64,000 nucleotides of DNA from Oreohelix idahoensis (taxonomy: Eukaryota > Mollusca > Gastropoda > Stylommatophora > Oreohelicidae). Position 1 is the first letter of the stretch. Every line of letters starts with the position of its first letter. Positions 30,369 through 41,788 of the stretch are shown here, piece by piece. A program made the position numbers and the translations under genes. Where the stretch lies: the NCBI GenBank assembly GCA_024509875.1, contig JAMPIV010019857.1, forward strand, positions 310,001-374,000, written 5' to 3'. Below the pieces are notes generated by a model. That model saw only the letters and a program-made list of their open reading frames with translations, ran no database searches and was not told the DNA's origin.

Positions 30369-31764
30369 TGTTGCGTAGCAAATATGTTGTTGCGTGGTAT
30401 TTACGTTGTTGGATAAATGTTCCGTGGATTATTATTTGCCACACAAGGTTGAGGGTGTCACATTTCTTCTACTTGCCAAAGGTAAGGTAATGCTGGCACT
30501 TGAAGCGTAGTGTATCACCCTCAGACACCAGGGATGATAAAGGCGTAATAATATGGTGTCTTTAGTCTGGTATGTATGAATGATGTGAGTGTGGAGTTCA
30601 ACAGCTACAGTTTCAAACAGGGACGTCACATCGACTTATAACGTAAAAAGTCAAGGAATCTTTAAACAGCAAGTGACGTTTTCATAATGTATTGTGGACG
30701 CCACAATGACGAGGTGCATAGACATTAATATGCAGATACATTACGTGTACGGTAGAACAGTCATCATTACATTGACATAGTCAGCACAACACTGGATAGC
30801 AGACAGCATCATAATAATGGTGAATCATATGAATATCAGTACATCATAACCAGCTGTACATGTAGTCAGGGGAAACCTCCATCCCTTTCCATAATAGCCG
30901 GAAGATATCCGTAGGAGATCAAATCCACTCTCCTTTATCTGACCTCAGCAAGACAAGCATATCTTCTGAAGTACATAACAATGTCCTCAAAGTTCCTTTA
31001 GTCAACAAAGGTATCAAACCTAGATCGAGCAGCAGTGTTCAGCAAGTAAATAGTCCTTAGGACATGCATCAACCCGATGCATAACAATGTACGTGATTCG
31101 TGAGCTGAGAAACTTCTCATAACGTAGACTCTTCAATAAGCAGGCTACAAACAATGTCAATCTCGAAAGATGGCGATAATGTTATTCAAAATGTCATTAC
31201 CTTTTCTTCAGGAAATAAACCACATAACTCACACGCCTCCAGGCGCTTCGAATCACAAGAGAGATATCATCTCAAAGGAACAAACAATGTATAGAGGACT
31301 CCATTTCCTGATAGAATAAGCACAGACGCTGGCAAAACAGGCGTCTTGCTCTCGAACGAATCTGCCACAGACTGCTCCAGACTGCCCGGGCGGAAAACCC
31401 GTTCAGCCAACCACCAAAAACTTTAGACATGCGCAGAAACGCGCGATTCGAATACAGTTCAGATAATATACGAAGATAGTACCTTCTCGATCGAGCCTTA
31501 AAAGGATAGGAATCCGAAACATTGCAAGTTGTCAAATGTTATCAAGAAAAGTGGGCCCGAGCGCTCTATACATGGACATGACTTAAGATCGCTCCATATA
31601 TGGACATGACTTAAGATCGCTCAAACAAACTTATCGGCAACCGAACGCCAACAAGAAACCAAAACTGTTGTAAGTAAAAGTGACATACAATTACACGAGT
31701 TATTTCCCTTTGCATAAGAAAAATATAAAGTACACAGAATACGTTGCGACATTCTTGCGCAACA
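30369..31764 (-). repeat. 3' LTR of element 3
   Basis: The left-hand LTR on the plus strand is the 3' LTR of this minus-strand element. It is 1396 bp with a 7-bp TGTTGCG/CGCAACA inverted terminus. It contains a local tandem pair CGCTC(T)ATACATGGACATGACTTAAGAT near 31560-31620. Confidence 0.92.
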
Positions 31765-32520
31765 TATTACCGCAACCTCCCGATTAAAAAAAAATGTGCA
31801 ACTTTTTTTTTTCCATATCCAAGAGCAAAGCAAAAAGCGGCTCAACAACGCACGAATTATGCGCGGATAAATAATTAAACTGCCTAACCTGAGGCTAAAC
31901 TGACACATAGAGTGTCTGGTGAGAATATATCTCAACAGAAAAAAATATACATATCGGGGAGGTGCCACCAACACACACTACGTTAGCATGTAAGTACAAT
32001 ATACATATGCACGTGTAATACAATCATTATCAAATAGCGGTGTCATATTCTAATACCGCTTTAAAATGGATGTACACATCTGATAGAAAATATTAAATAG
32101 TACATGTAATATTATCAGTACATAATGAAATTACAATACATGAAGATCCAGGACACATCTCCTGTCGTTCCAAAGGTAAGTCCACAATTTAGAACTCTTC
32201 ATGCTTGACAACAGTACGGTAACTTCTCAGATCATCAATGACATACTGAGAAAATACAAACAATATAATTCTATGTAACAACTATTATGTTTCACAATAC
32301 ACAATACATTATTATTAATAATAACTGTGGCCGAGTGAATTTTCGGCCCTTATATTGTCTACTCAGCCTTCCTTTGTTATTAAAGAAGGTAACAGAAAAA
32401 GATGAAAACAAAGCACAATATTATGTGTTCACATAAAGTGAGGACAGATGTGCTAATGTATTGTAGCAATATAGGTGTGTTATGACTCTGTAGTATATCT
32501 AGAAATATAGGACAGAAGTA
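31765..32520 (-). other. 3' UTR of element 3
   Basis: About 750 bp lie between the pol stop and the 3' LTR with no conserved frame. A purine-rich CGGGAGG lies 11 bases from the LTR on the minus strand and may be the polypurine tract, but it is not flush with the LTR. No envelope-like gene was seen. Confidence 0.6.
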
Positions 32521-35240
32521 TTAGTTGGAATCATGTGGGCATCTAGACAGAATGTCAGCCATCACATTATCCGAACCACGGATAGCTCGTACCGTGAAGT
32601 GAAAAGGTTGAAGAGCAATAGCATATCGAGTGGATCTCGAACTCTTCAAGTTCTTAGTCTGAATAGCTGTAAGAGCTTTTTGATCAGTTTCTAGAATGAA
32701 ATGTGCGCCCAGGAGGAATCTTTGTAGTTTGAGAATTGCCCAAACCATAGCCAACAATTCACGGTCTAAAACCGAGTAGTTCCTCTCTGCCGCATTTAGT
32801 TTTCTAGAAATGTACATAACAGGATGCAGAGTTTCTGAATATTCCTGCATAAGTGCTGCTCCGATCCCAGTGGATGAAGCATCACTTCGAAGAACAAAAG
32901 TCCTATCAAGAGTAGGTAATCTTAGGATGGGAGGAGATGAAAATATATTCTTAATCTGGTCTAAGGAAGATTGACATTCTTGAGACCAACGAACCAGATT
33001 AGGCGATCCTTTCTTCAACAACGTTGAGAGAGGTGCCATGATCGAAGATAGATTCGGAATGAATCTCCCATAAAATTGAATTAAACCCAAGAGACTACGG
33101 ACTTGTTTCTTCGTCTTAGGTACAGAGATGTTCAATATTTTCGAAGTATTGTGGTCTTCTGTCTTCAACAGACCATGACCAACACGATGACCCAGGAAAG
33201 AGATTTCACCAAAACCAATATAGGCTTTAGAGGGTTTTGCTGTCAAATTATACTCACGTAGAGTGGACAGTAAGTCATATAAACCCAAATAGTGATCTTC
33301 CCAGGTATCACTGAAGAGACAGATATCATCTAAGTATGCGATGACATCTGAACGATGAGAAAGAATTCGACGCATCATGCGAACGAAAGTAGCAGGGGCG
33401 TTCATAAGACCGAAAGGCATAACATTCCATTGAAATAGACCCCTAGGTGTTGAGAAAGCAGTAAGAGGTTTGGCATGATCTGCTAAAGGCACTTGCCAAT
33501 AACCTTTAGATAAGTCAAGTTTAGTGAAGAATCTAGAATTAGAAAGTCTAATAAGTAGATCTTCTAGTAAAGGCATCGGTTCAGCATCGAACTTTGTGAC
33601 TTGATTCAATTTGCGATAATCAACGCAAATTCGTATGTTCTTGTCTTTCTTCCGGACAATAACCATGGAAGAAGAATATGGTAAAGTCGATGGTTCAATT
33701 ATGTTCAATTGAATCATTTCATCCAATTCCTTTTCCACTTGTGACTGGAAGTGTATAGGGATAGGATAAGGTCTAACCCTAATTGGATTATTGTCGGTAA
33801 GAATTATGTCATGTTCTATGACATGCGTGTGTCCAGGGATGTCAGTTAGAACATCCTGAAATGTCTGTAACATCGACGAGGCTTGTCGATGTTCCTCAAC
33901 GGAAAGATTAGGAGAAATGGAAACGTTTTTCCAAGATTCCATGGAATGTAGTGGAACCACTGGAAGAGGAAGATTGACATCAGAAAAAACAGATTCATCA
34001 TCCTGTATGACAGACAGGGATGAGTAATGACCATGAGGTACAGAAGAATCGTCCGTTGCCTGGAAAATAGGCAGCAAATAGTCTGGGCGCTCATGAAATT
34101 CCGTCAGCATGTTGATATGGAAAGTTTTATGCTTTCCATCAATATCGACCACATAGTCAACATCGGAAATTCGTGAGACTATTGCATATGGACCTTTCCA
34201 TGCAATAAGAAGTCTATTTTCCCTACTGGGGAGTAGGACGAATGCTTTGTCACCTGGACAAAGTTGTCGTAGACATCTATTCTTATTAGCAAACTGCCTT
34301 GCCTTTTCTTTAGCAATTTCTGATGAAGCAGTTGCCAGTTTTCATGCCTCAATGATCTTCTGTCTAAGAGCAATGACATACTCATATGAGGATTGAGTGT
34401 CATCGCTAATATCATCGGCAGTGATGAGATCGTGTAGTAAAGACATAGGGCCGCGCGGACGCGCGCCAAAGACAAGTTCAAAGGGAGAAAATCCTGTGTG
34501 TTCGTTTGGGACCTCTCTGTAAGCAAAGAGAGCCGCGGGTAAAACCCTGTCCCAATCTTGAGGATGATCTTCAGTTATCTTACCAAGCAAAGTCTTGAGT
34601 GTTCTATTCAAACGCTCAACTAACCCATTAGACATTGGGTGATAGATACTACTGAGAGATCTTTTAATATGTAAGGTAGACATCACTTGTGACATAGTGT
34701 CAGATATGAGTTGAGTGCCATGGTCTGACAATATTTCTCTGGGGAACCCCAAGCGAGAAAATATCAGCCAAAGAGCATCTGCGATATCGGTGGTAGATAT
34801 GCTCTTAAGAGGGATAGCCTCTGGCCAACGTGTGCACATATCGACACATGTAAGGATAAACTGATGTCCTCTGGCCGACTTGATCTTAAAAGGGCCAATA
34901 ATATCTATGGCCATTTTCTGAAACGGCCGAATAGGGATGTCAGCAGCCTGGATAGGCGCAGCATGTCGTGGTCCTCTAGATTTGACCTCCTGACATACCT
35001 TACATGATTGGCAGTAGATACGAATGTCCTTGTTAACAAAAGGCCAAAAGAAAGCCGCAAGGACTCTCGACTTCGTACGGGAAAATCCCATATGTCCAGC
35101 ACATTGCGAGTCATGAGCATGTTGCAATATTTGTACTCTCATACTCTTGGGAACAAGAATTTGCGAATGTGCCGACGTAGTCGAGTCTTGTACCATACGT
35201 ACAAGTACGCCGTTTCTTATTGCAATCCAAGATTTTTTTT
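32521..35240 (-). pseudogene. pol: Element 3 integrase, reverse transcriptase and RNase H, one in-frame stop
   Basis: On the minus strand the integrase comes first, with an HHCC finger (HDSQCAGHMG, then CQSCKVC) and DDE core motifs IDIIGPF, LSDHGTQ and GLVERLNR. A TGA at 34342-34344 interrupts the frame. The same frame then continues through a GPY-like module (IAWKGPY) and RT with VDYRKLN, LDLSKGYWQVPL, MPFGLMNAPATF and the catalytic box YLDD (33325-33336). RNase H follows with RSDASS, DRELLAMVWA and ETDQKAL, and the stop is at 32521. The canonical YLDD differs from FMDD in elements 1 and 2. The single TGA is the only lesion in this 2.7-kb segment. Confidence 0.92.
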
Positions 35241-36010
35241 TTGTGTATTCTGATTTGGATCACCTTTCTTCGCAAGAATGAAGAATTTTTTTAGAGAAGG
35301 ATCTTCTTCTTGTAATTTTATGAAAGAGTCCCGGGTAATAACCAAGTGACTATCTTGGCTATGAACTTCACTATTACTATTCAATGAAGTTTGGGGTGTT
35401 TGTAGAGCTTGTGCTCTTGTAACCACTGCATTGGTAGCTTGCATATTATGATCTTCCCAAGCAGCAATCTGCTGTGGGGTACATTCCCTAACTCCGTGAA
35501 TACGACCAATAATAAGGTCCGCAATAGGATTAGGTAAGAGACAGGCGTGCACATCTCCCGTAAAGAAAGGAGTGGCAATGTGAATTAAAGCAGTAGGATA
35601 TATCTCTAGAGTGCCGCCAAATGTGACACATTTGATAACCTTTCCTGTAGCACAGGATGGATCTACAAGCGATTGTCTAACACCAATAGTGGTGCATCCG
35701 GAATCGAAAAGTAGCGAGACCGGAGTATTATTAACAAGACCCTTATGAAGGATTAGAGAACCTCTCCCGTCATGCGCAACTGCAGCAGGCAGAGCGGGAA
35801 GAGGGTGACCACAACTCAAAGTAGTTATGGTAGTCGGTTCGAACAAAGTACTGCATTGGGGGCATTTGTTTGCTCTTCCAAAGTCAAAAGCAGAACAAGT
35901 GACAGCGTCAGAGTTTTTATTATCAACAACCTGATTACCGGCTCCCTGAGATTCTTGTTGTACAGAGTTAGCCTGCTGATATCTCTTTTTTTTTGTGTTG
36001 AGATCTACCG
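35217..36010 (-). pseudogene. pol: Element 3 aspartic protease with upstream Cys-rich finger
   Basis: The minus-strand frame has CPQC, then a Cys and His about 20 residues on, possibly a zinc-binding loop. A protease core follows: LLFDSGCTTIGV with DSG instead of DTG near 35700, then a flap-like segment and IADLIIGRIHG, the hydrophobic-hydrophobic-G motif that ends retropepsin folds. DSG variants are active in several cellular and retroelement proteases. The frame is joined to gag upstream near 35990 and to integrase downstream near 35240 by frameshifts, both at A-runs. Confidence 0.78.
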
Positions 36011-37501
36011 CGACTATTATTACCTCTGAAGCCATCAGAGTTATTATTATCTCTGAAGTTATTAGTGTCTCTATTGTAACTGTTATCCTGTTTTGAACCC
36101 CAGTTTCCATGATTATTATCATGTCCACATTGATGCGAACATCTATTTGTTTGGTTTTGAGGTCTTCGCGAGGAATAGCCTCTGTTACCATATCCTCTTC
36201 TAAAATGCCTAAAATTATTAGGTTGGAAGTAACGAGGACTGTCAGCTTGTCTCCAATTCTGTGAAGAAGAATCACCTTGAAATTGATTGCCATAATTCTG
36301 AGCATAATTACGGTTAGTCTTCTTATTAAAATTTTGTTGGAATTTACGATCAAAGTTTTGACCATATGGTGCTGCCGAAGCAACTGGCAGACCTTCTTTT
36401 ACTTTAGAGTTGCCAATGGTTACGTGAGGATGCGCAGTAACATACTGGCAACAGTATTCTTCCATTTCTTTTATGTTTTTAGGCTTACGCTCATGAAGAA
36501 AAGAAAGAAAAGATTCATTGACAGAAGACATAACCTTATCTCTAAGTAGTAAGTCCATCAGTGCTTCAAATGTATGTTCTGTCTTAGACAGTTCAACCCA
36601 ACGTGTAAAAGTAAGACGTATCTTTGAAATGAATTCAGAGAATTCCACTCCAGTTTCTGGCAACATATTTTTAAATTGAAGACGATAGCCGTCTTCGTTA
36701 AGTTGGTATTTCTTTAACAAGATAGCCCTGACAACCTCATAGTTGTTCTTGTCAGGCACATCTACCATGCCCAACATAATCAAAGCATCACCCCTAAGTA
36801 TTTTGGACAAATGATAAACATAGAGTGATTTATCTATGTTATGCACCTTACATGCACTTTCAAATCTGTCTAGATAAAACGTTATATCATCAATGGAAGC
36901 ATTGAATGCTGGGAGATTAAGCTTGAAATTATTAGCATTAGTCTTATCTGACACCTTATTTGCATCATTAGCATTACCCATGTTCATCAACTTTAACTTC
37001 TCTAACTCCAAAGCTAAGAGTTTTTTCTTCATGCTCCATTTTTGCTTTTCTCTCCTCAGATTCTCTTTGTAACCTTCTTTCCTCAGCCTCTTTTTCATCT
37101 TTTTTCTTTTTTTTTTTAGTTTTTTCTATTTCAAGTCTTTTATTTTCAGCCTCTGTTTCCTCTTTTATTTTCTTTTTCTCTTTTTTTTCTTTCAAGTTTT
37201 TTCTTTTCAAGTTTTTTTTAGTTTTTTCAGCCTCTGTTTCTCTTTGTAGCTTTTTCTCTTCAGCTTTTGCTTCTGCTTCTCTTTTTTGTTTTTCCATTTC
37301 CATTTGGAATCTCTTTTCCTCCACCTGCATCTGCAGTTTTAAATTCTCAGCATCTATTTTCTTTTGTTCAGTTTGTTCTTTCATTTTCTTTTCTTCCGAC
37401 TTCAATGCCTTGGCATATTGAACAGTCGCAAATTCTTCTAATTTATCACCAGTCTTTCCAAGGGATTTACCCTGCTCAATAAAGTACTCAAATGTAGACA
37501 T
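35968..37501 (-). pseudogene. gag: Element 3 gag with coiled coil and Asn/Arg-rich C-terminus
   Basis: ATG 37501 opens an N-terminal domain followed by a long Lys/Glu coiled coil. A frameshift in the A-rich coil near 37070-37100 leads to a capsid-like domain (NLPAFNASIDDITFYLDRFE, then YVYHLSKILRGDAL, FSEFISKIRLTFTRW and FLHERKPKNI). The tail is rich in Asn, Gly, Arg and Gln. It lacks a clear CCHC knuckle and has only a CSHQCGHDNNH stretch. Gag would form particles and the basic tail would bind RNA. Confidence 0.85.
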
Positions 37502-38842
37502 GTTGTCTAAAATATGAGTCCAAAACCTGAAATAATTAATTACCTTATTTCAAACTTAATAATAACAAGTCTTAAATCAAGTACTTGCTTAATCACATCA
37601 CATTATATTATCCCAATCTCTGTGGGAAACAACTCTTTGCCAAAGAACTTGTGTATGAACCTTCTTGAAATATCATCAATCAATTCTTGATCATAGGTGC
37701 TATTCATCATTTATTTATCATCAGTGTAGTAGTAATAATGCATCAGCATAATCCACTAATTAATTACCCTAAGTGTAACCAATGACTATGTAAACACAAT
37801 CACAATGTAAACATTAACAATGTAAACAATAACAATGTAAACATTAACAATGTAAACAATAACAATGTAAACAATAACGAAAACACTCGCAGTAATCAAC
37901 TAAAAATAAAGCGAAAAGTAAAGGAATATCACAAAAAATGTGATGATATCTGCGAGAAGATGATACAAAACACAAGACACCACAGTGTATAAATATAAAT
38001 TGTGTATAAAAATAAACAATAGAAAAGAGGAGATCTACAAGTACAAACAAATCAAAACAAAACTAAAGAATGCGAAAAAATAACGAAAACAACACTAACA
38101 CATGTCATCACAACTAATAGAAATAGCAACAAAAGTCGCTTAGCAAATTTCACTATAGGAAATTTGCATACCCTACAGAACACTCTCAATAGAAAACCTC
38201 TGTCACGTGGTATGATCTATAGGAGTCACCACCCATCCAGACCCGCAGAAAAGTAAACATATAAATATACAAATAACATATAAACATATAAACATATAAC
38301 ATGTAACAAAAGAATTAGAAAAATACAGAAGACTCAGTAGAAGTATAAGGGCACAGTTCACGAACAAACAGGCCACTTAACTTATGGTCATCCAACCGTC
38401 AGCAGAGCCAAGAACATGTGAAGATCAACATTCTATGGACAGAAGATCCAACGTTGATCGAGCATGTTGATCTTGCGTGGTAACTGCCAAGACGATGGTA
38501 GAACTTGAGTTTCTGATCAGTACAGGTAGTGTAGTTACGGAACTTGGCCTTCTTATGTAACAGTAAATTGCTTCAATCGGTACTTGGCCTTCTCAGTAAA
38601 GAACCCGTAGCAACCGGAACTTGGCCTTCTCAATGCAAGAACACGTAAGCAAAAATGCCGCAACGCCGGGTAGTGTCATTTTCTTGCATTAGGCTTAGCA
38701 AAAAATTCTATGTTGCAAAAATACCGGGCAACGCCGAGTACTTCCAGGATTCCGTATGACGATGTCTTGGAGAATGCTGTATGTTGATTTCTTGTAGAAT
38801 GTAGCGGGTAAGGGACCCCGTGTATGCTGGCACCAGACCAAA
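37502..38842 (-). other. Long 5' leader of element 3 with short tandem repeats
   Basis: About 1.34 kb lie between the PBS and gag with no conserved frame. It contains about five copies of a 15-bp unit (AATGTAAACAATAAC) at 37800-37880 and three copies of an ACTTGGCCTTCT-containing unit of about 50 bp at 38530-38650. Packaging or translation signals are expected in such a leader but cannot be assigned. Confidence 0.7.
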
Positions 38843-38859
38843 CCAGCTTATGGCCACCA
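38843..38859 (-). promoter_or_regulatory. Primer-binding site of element 3
   Basis: On the minus strand TGGTGGCCATAAGCTGG follows two bases after the 5' LTR end. It begins with TGG, as expected for pairing with a tRNA CCA end, and differs from the PBS of elements 1 and 2. Confidence 0.65.
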
Positions 38860-38861
38860 AA

Positions 38862-40257
38862 TGTTGCGTAGCAAACTTGTTGTTGCGTGGTATTTACGTT
38901 GTTGGATAAATGTTCCGTGGATTATTATTTGCCACACAAGGTTGAGGGTGTCATATTTCTTCTACTTGCCAAAGGTAAGGTAATGCTGGCACTTGAAGCG
39001 TGGTGTATCACCCTCAGACACCAGGGATGATAAAGGCGTAATAATATGGTGTCTTTAGTCTGGTATGTATGAATGATGTGAGTGTGGAGTTCAACAGCTA
39101 CAGTTTCAAACAGGGACGTCACATCGACTTATAACGTAAAAAGTCAAGGAATCTTTAAACAGCAAGTGACGTTTTCATAATGTATTGTGGACGCCACAAT
39201 GACGAGGTGCATAGACATTAATATGCAGATACATTACGTGTACGGTAGAACAGTCATCATTACATTGACATAGTCAGCACAACACTGGATAGCAGACAGC
39301 ATCATAATAATGGTGAATCATATGAATATCAGTACATCATAACCAGCTGTACATGTAGTCAGGGGAAACCTCCATCCCTTTCCATAATAGCCGGAAGATA
39401 TCCGTAGGAGATCAAATCCACTCTCCTTTATCTGACCTCAGCAAGACAAGCATATCTTCTGAAGTACATAACAATGTCCTCAAAGTTCCTTTAGTCAACA
39501 AAGGTATCAAACCTAGATCGAGCAGCAGAGTTCAACAAGTAAATAGTCCTTAGGACATGCATCAACCCGATGCATAACAATGTACGTGATTCGTGAGCTG
39601 AGAAACTTCTCATAACGTAGACTCTTCAATAAGCAGGCTACAAACAATGTCAATCTCGAAAGATGGCGATAATGTTATTCAAAATGTCATTACCTTTTCT
39701 TCAGGAAATAAACCACATAACTCACACGCCTCCAGGCGCTTCGAATCACAAGAGAGATATCATCTCAAAGGAACAAACAATGTATAGAGGACTCCATTTC
39801 CTGATAGAATAAGCACAGACGCTGGCAAAACAGGCGTCTTGCTCTCGAACGAATCTGCCACAGACTGCTCCAGACTGCCCGGGCGGAAAACCCGTTCAGC
39901 CAACAACCAAAAACCTTAGACATGCGCAGAAACGCGCGATTCGAATACAGTTCAGATAATATACGAAGATAGTACCTTCTCGATCGAGCCTTAAAAGGAT
40001 AGGAATCCGAAACATTGCAAGTTGCCAAATGTTATCAAGAAAAGTGGGCCCGAGCGCTCCATACATGGACATGACTTAAGATCGCTCCATATATGGACAT
40101 GACTTAAGATCGCTCAAACAAACTTATCGGCAACCGAACGCCAACAAGAAACCAAAACTGTTGTAAGTAAAAGTGACATACAATTACACGAGTTATTTCC
40201 CTTTGCATAAGAAAAATATAAAGTACACAGAATACGTTGCGACATTCTTGCGCAACA
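38862..40257 (-). repeat. 5' LTR of element 3
   Basis: This 1396-bp copy is the same length as the 30369-31764 copy with about ten substitutions. On the minus strand it starts TGTTGCGCAAG at 40257 and ends at 38862. Confidence 0.92.
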
Positions 40258-41785
40258 GATTACCTAGGAAGGAAGGAAAGATATAAGTGTGTAGTGACAA
40301 GAAGAGACAACAAGTACAGAAAAAGCACAGATCGCCTCAAACCAGGAGATTAAACGAAAATCTAAGCGGATTTCAGACGGTGCTTTCTCGTACGGGAGAG
40401 TCGCCCAAATATAAGGACAGAGCGACCAGTTTAAAAATGACACACACTAAATCCAGACGCCAGAGTGAGAGACTGGAAGACATTATCTGCAAGAAAAGCT
40501 TGTTTAATGCTGCATGCAGGGCAGATATACTTCAGCAAATACAGCCTCACCGTGCGCTTATTAATCCTAGAGGGTATGTAAGTTTATTAAAGATATATGT
40601 GTGACTAATATCATTTTATTTCAGATTTTGCTTACGATTTGATTGTATCAGGCATAATAATAAAGGGTATACAGGAAGCCAATGACGCTAACTAGAGATA
40701 ACCTCCACCGGCATTGTCAGGAAGCATAACAATTAATTGGTTAGCCAAATATATCATGGCTAGTTCTTGCCTGGAAGCTTACAACATACCAGCAAGTACA
40801 TAAGTTACTTGGCATCCATAAGTGGAAGGCAAAGGTTATATCATACCCATGTATCATAACATGTGATTTATTCATGTATTTTGTTAACTTCTCCACAGTA
40901 GACATTATCTTATCATGCTATATATGTAACATACTACCATGAATCATTCATTTATATACAAACACTGAAGACATGGTTGCCTCATGAACATCAGTGGTTA
41001 GTGAGATTGTTGGAACACCCTGGCCACCTATTACCTTTTGTTCCAGGTTTTATTATCGTTCCTGATCGAGCTCATGATCGAGTTCGTGATCAAGTATAAA
41101 TTAAAGACTTGAGGACCTTTGATCCTGCTAACTGGAGCCTAGTGGTCAAACAATCTTCAACACCTTAGTCCCCCGTAGTTATAGGGCGGGCTGAAGGAAA
41201 GTCTTCCTGATTACCAGTGTGTCTCGGGAACCTCGAACATACGTGGCGAAATGCAAGATGAGTTTATGTGTATCCAATCCTACAAACACTGTGAGCGGTT
41301 TCAATAGCGTCTGTCAATGATGAAAAAGGCTAGAGACTAGATAGCAAGAATTATCAAACTACTGTGACAGACTTTATAATTTCATCGGAAGATACATCAA
41401 AGATTTTTTCAATTATTTATTTGAATTTGTAAATATAAATAATCATACATTTTACCATCTTCCAACACCCATTTCTCATTACAAGGCTAGATAGATGTAC
41501 ATAATAAATTATGAAATTGTACTCAATTTGACTTGGTAAATTTTTAACTGTTAAATTATTTTGAGTTACTTTTTCTAATTTAATTATATTATCACATAGG
41601 GTTACTATAGCGAAAGTGGCGCAGTATACTTCTGAAGCCTAAATCTATTGTTCAGCTCAGAGTATTCACAGCCGTAACTCAGTTGGGATACCAGTGTACA
41701 TCTCTGGCACTGGGACTTCATACTTTCTGGAGAGAAATTCTACTTCTTCTCTACCACTATCATCACACTAGAAAAACCTTTCGCT
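40258..41785. other. No gene recognised; may include the 5' LTR of element 4
   Basis: The frame at 40287-40604 ends near a donor-like GGTATGTAAG but matches no family known to me. Downstream DNA ends in TCGCTACA at 41781-41788, followed by a PBS-like TGGGGGCTCTT, so the 3' edge of an LTR is likely there. A possible LTR start is TGTTGGAACACCC near 41009, unproven. Confidence 0.45.
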
Positions 41786-41788
41786 ACA

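Larger units (their letters stand above)
30369..40257 (-). mobile_element. LTR retrotransposon element 3 (gypsy, integrase before RT), minus strand
   Basis: Two 1396-bp LTRs (30369-31764 and 38862-40257) begin TGTTGCG and end CGCAACA. On the minus strand the order is PBS, long leader, gag, protease, integrase, RT, RNase H. The LTRs differ at about ten positions (0.7 percent by eye). Flanks are GATAC on the left and GATTA on the right, so the target duplication is imperfect or has been lost. Proteins are clearly different from elements 1, 2 and 4 but share the order with integrase upstream of RT. One in-frame stop and three frameshifts break the coding region. Confidence 0.93.

Noticed and set aside
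31765..32520. Envelope gene making element 3 an errantivirus
   Set aside because: No signal peptide, transmembrane segment or long frame lies between RNase H and the 3' LTR. Elements 1 and 2 also have only short 3' UTRs.
34179..34526. Separate protein on the minus strand within element 3
   Set aside because: It is an overlapping frame. The integrase-to-RT frame runs through the region with a single TGA.
40287..40604. 105-codon frame ending near a donor-like GGTATGTAAG
   Set aside because: No acceptor, family match or conserved motif. It also begins only 30 bp from the LTR of element 3. It may be a host exon, but support is too weak.
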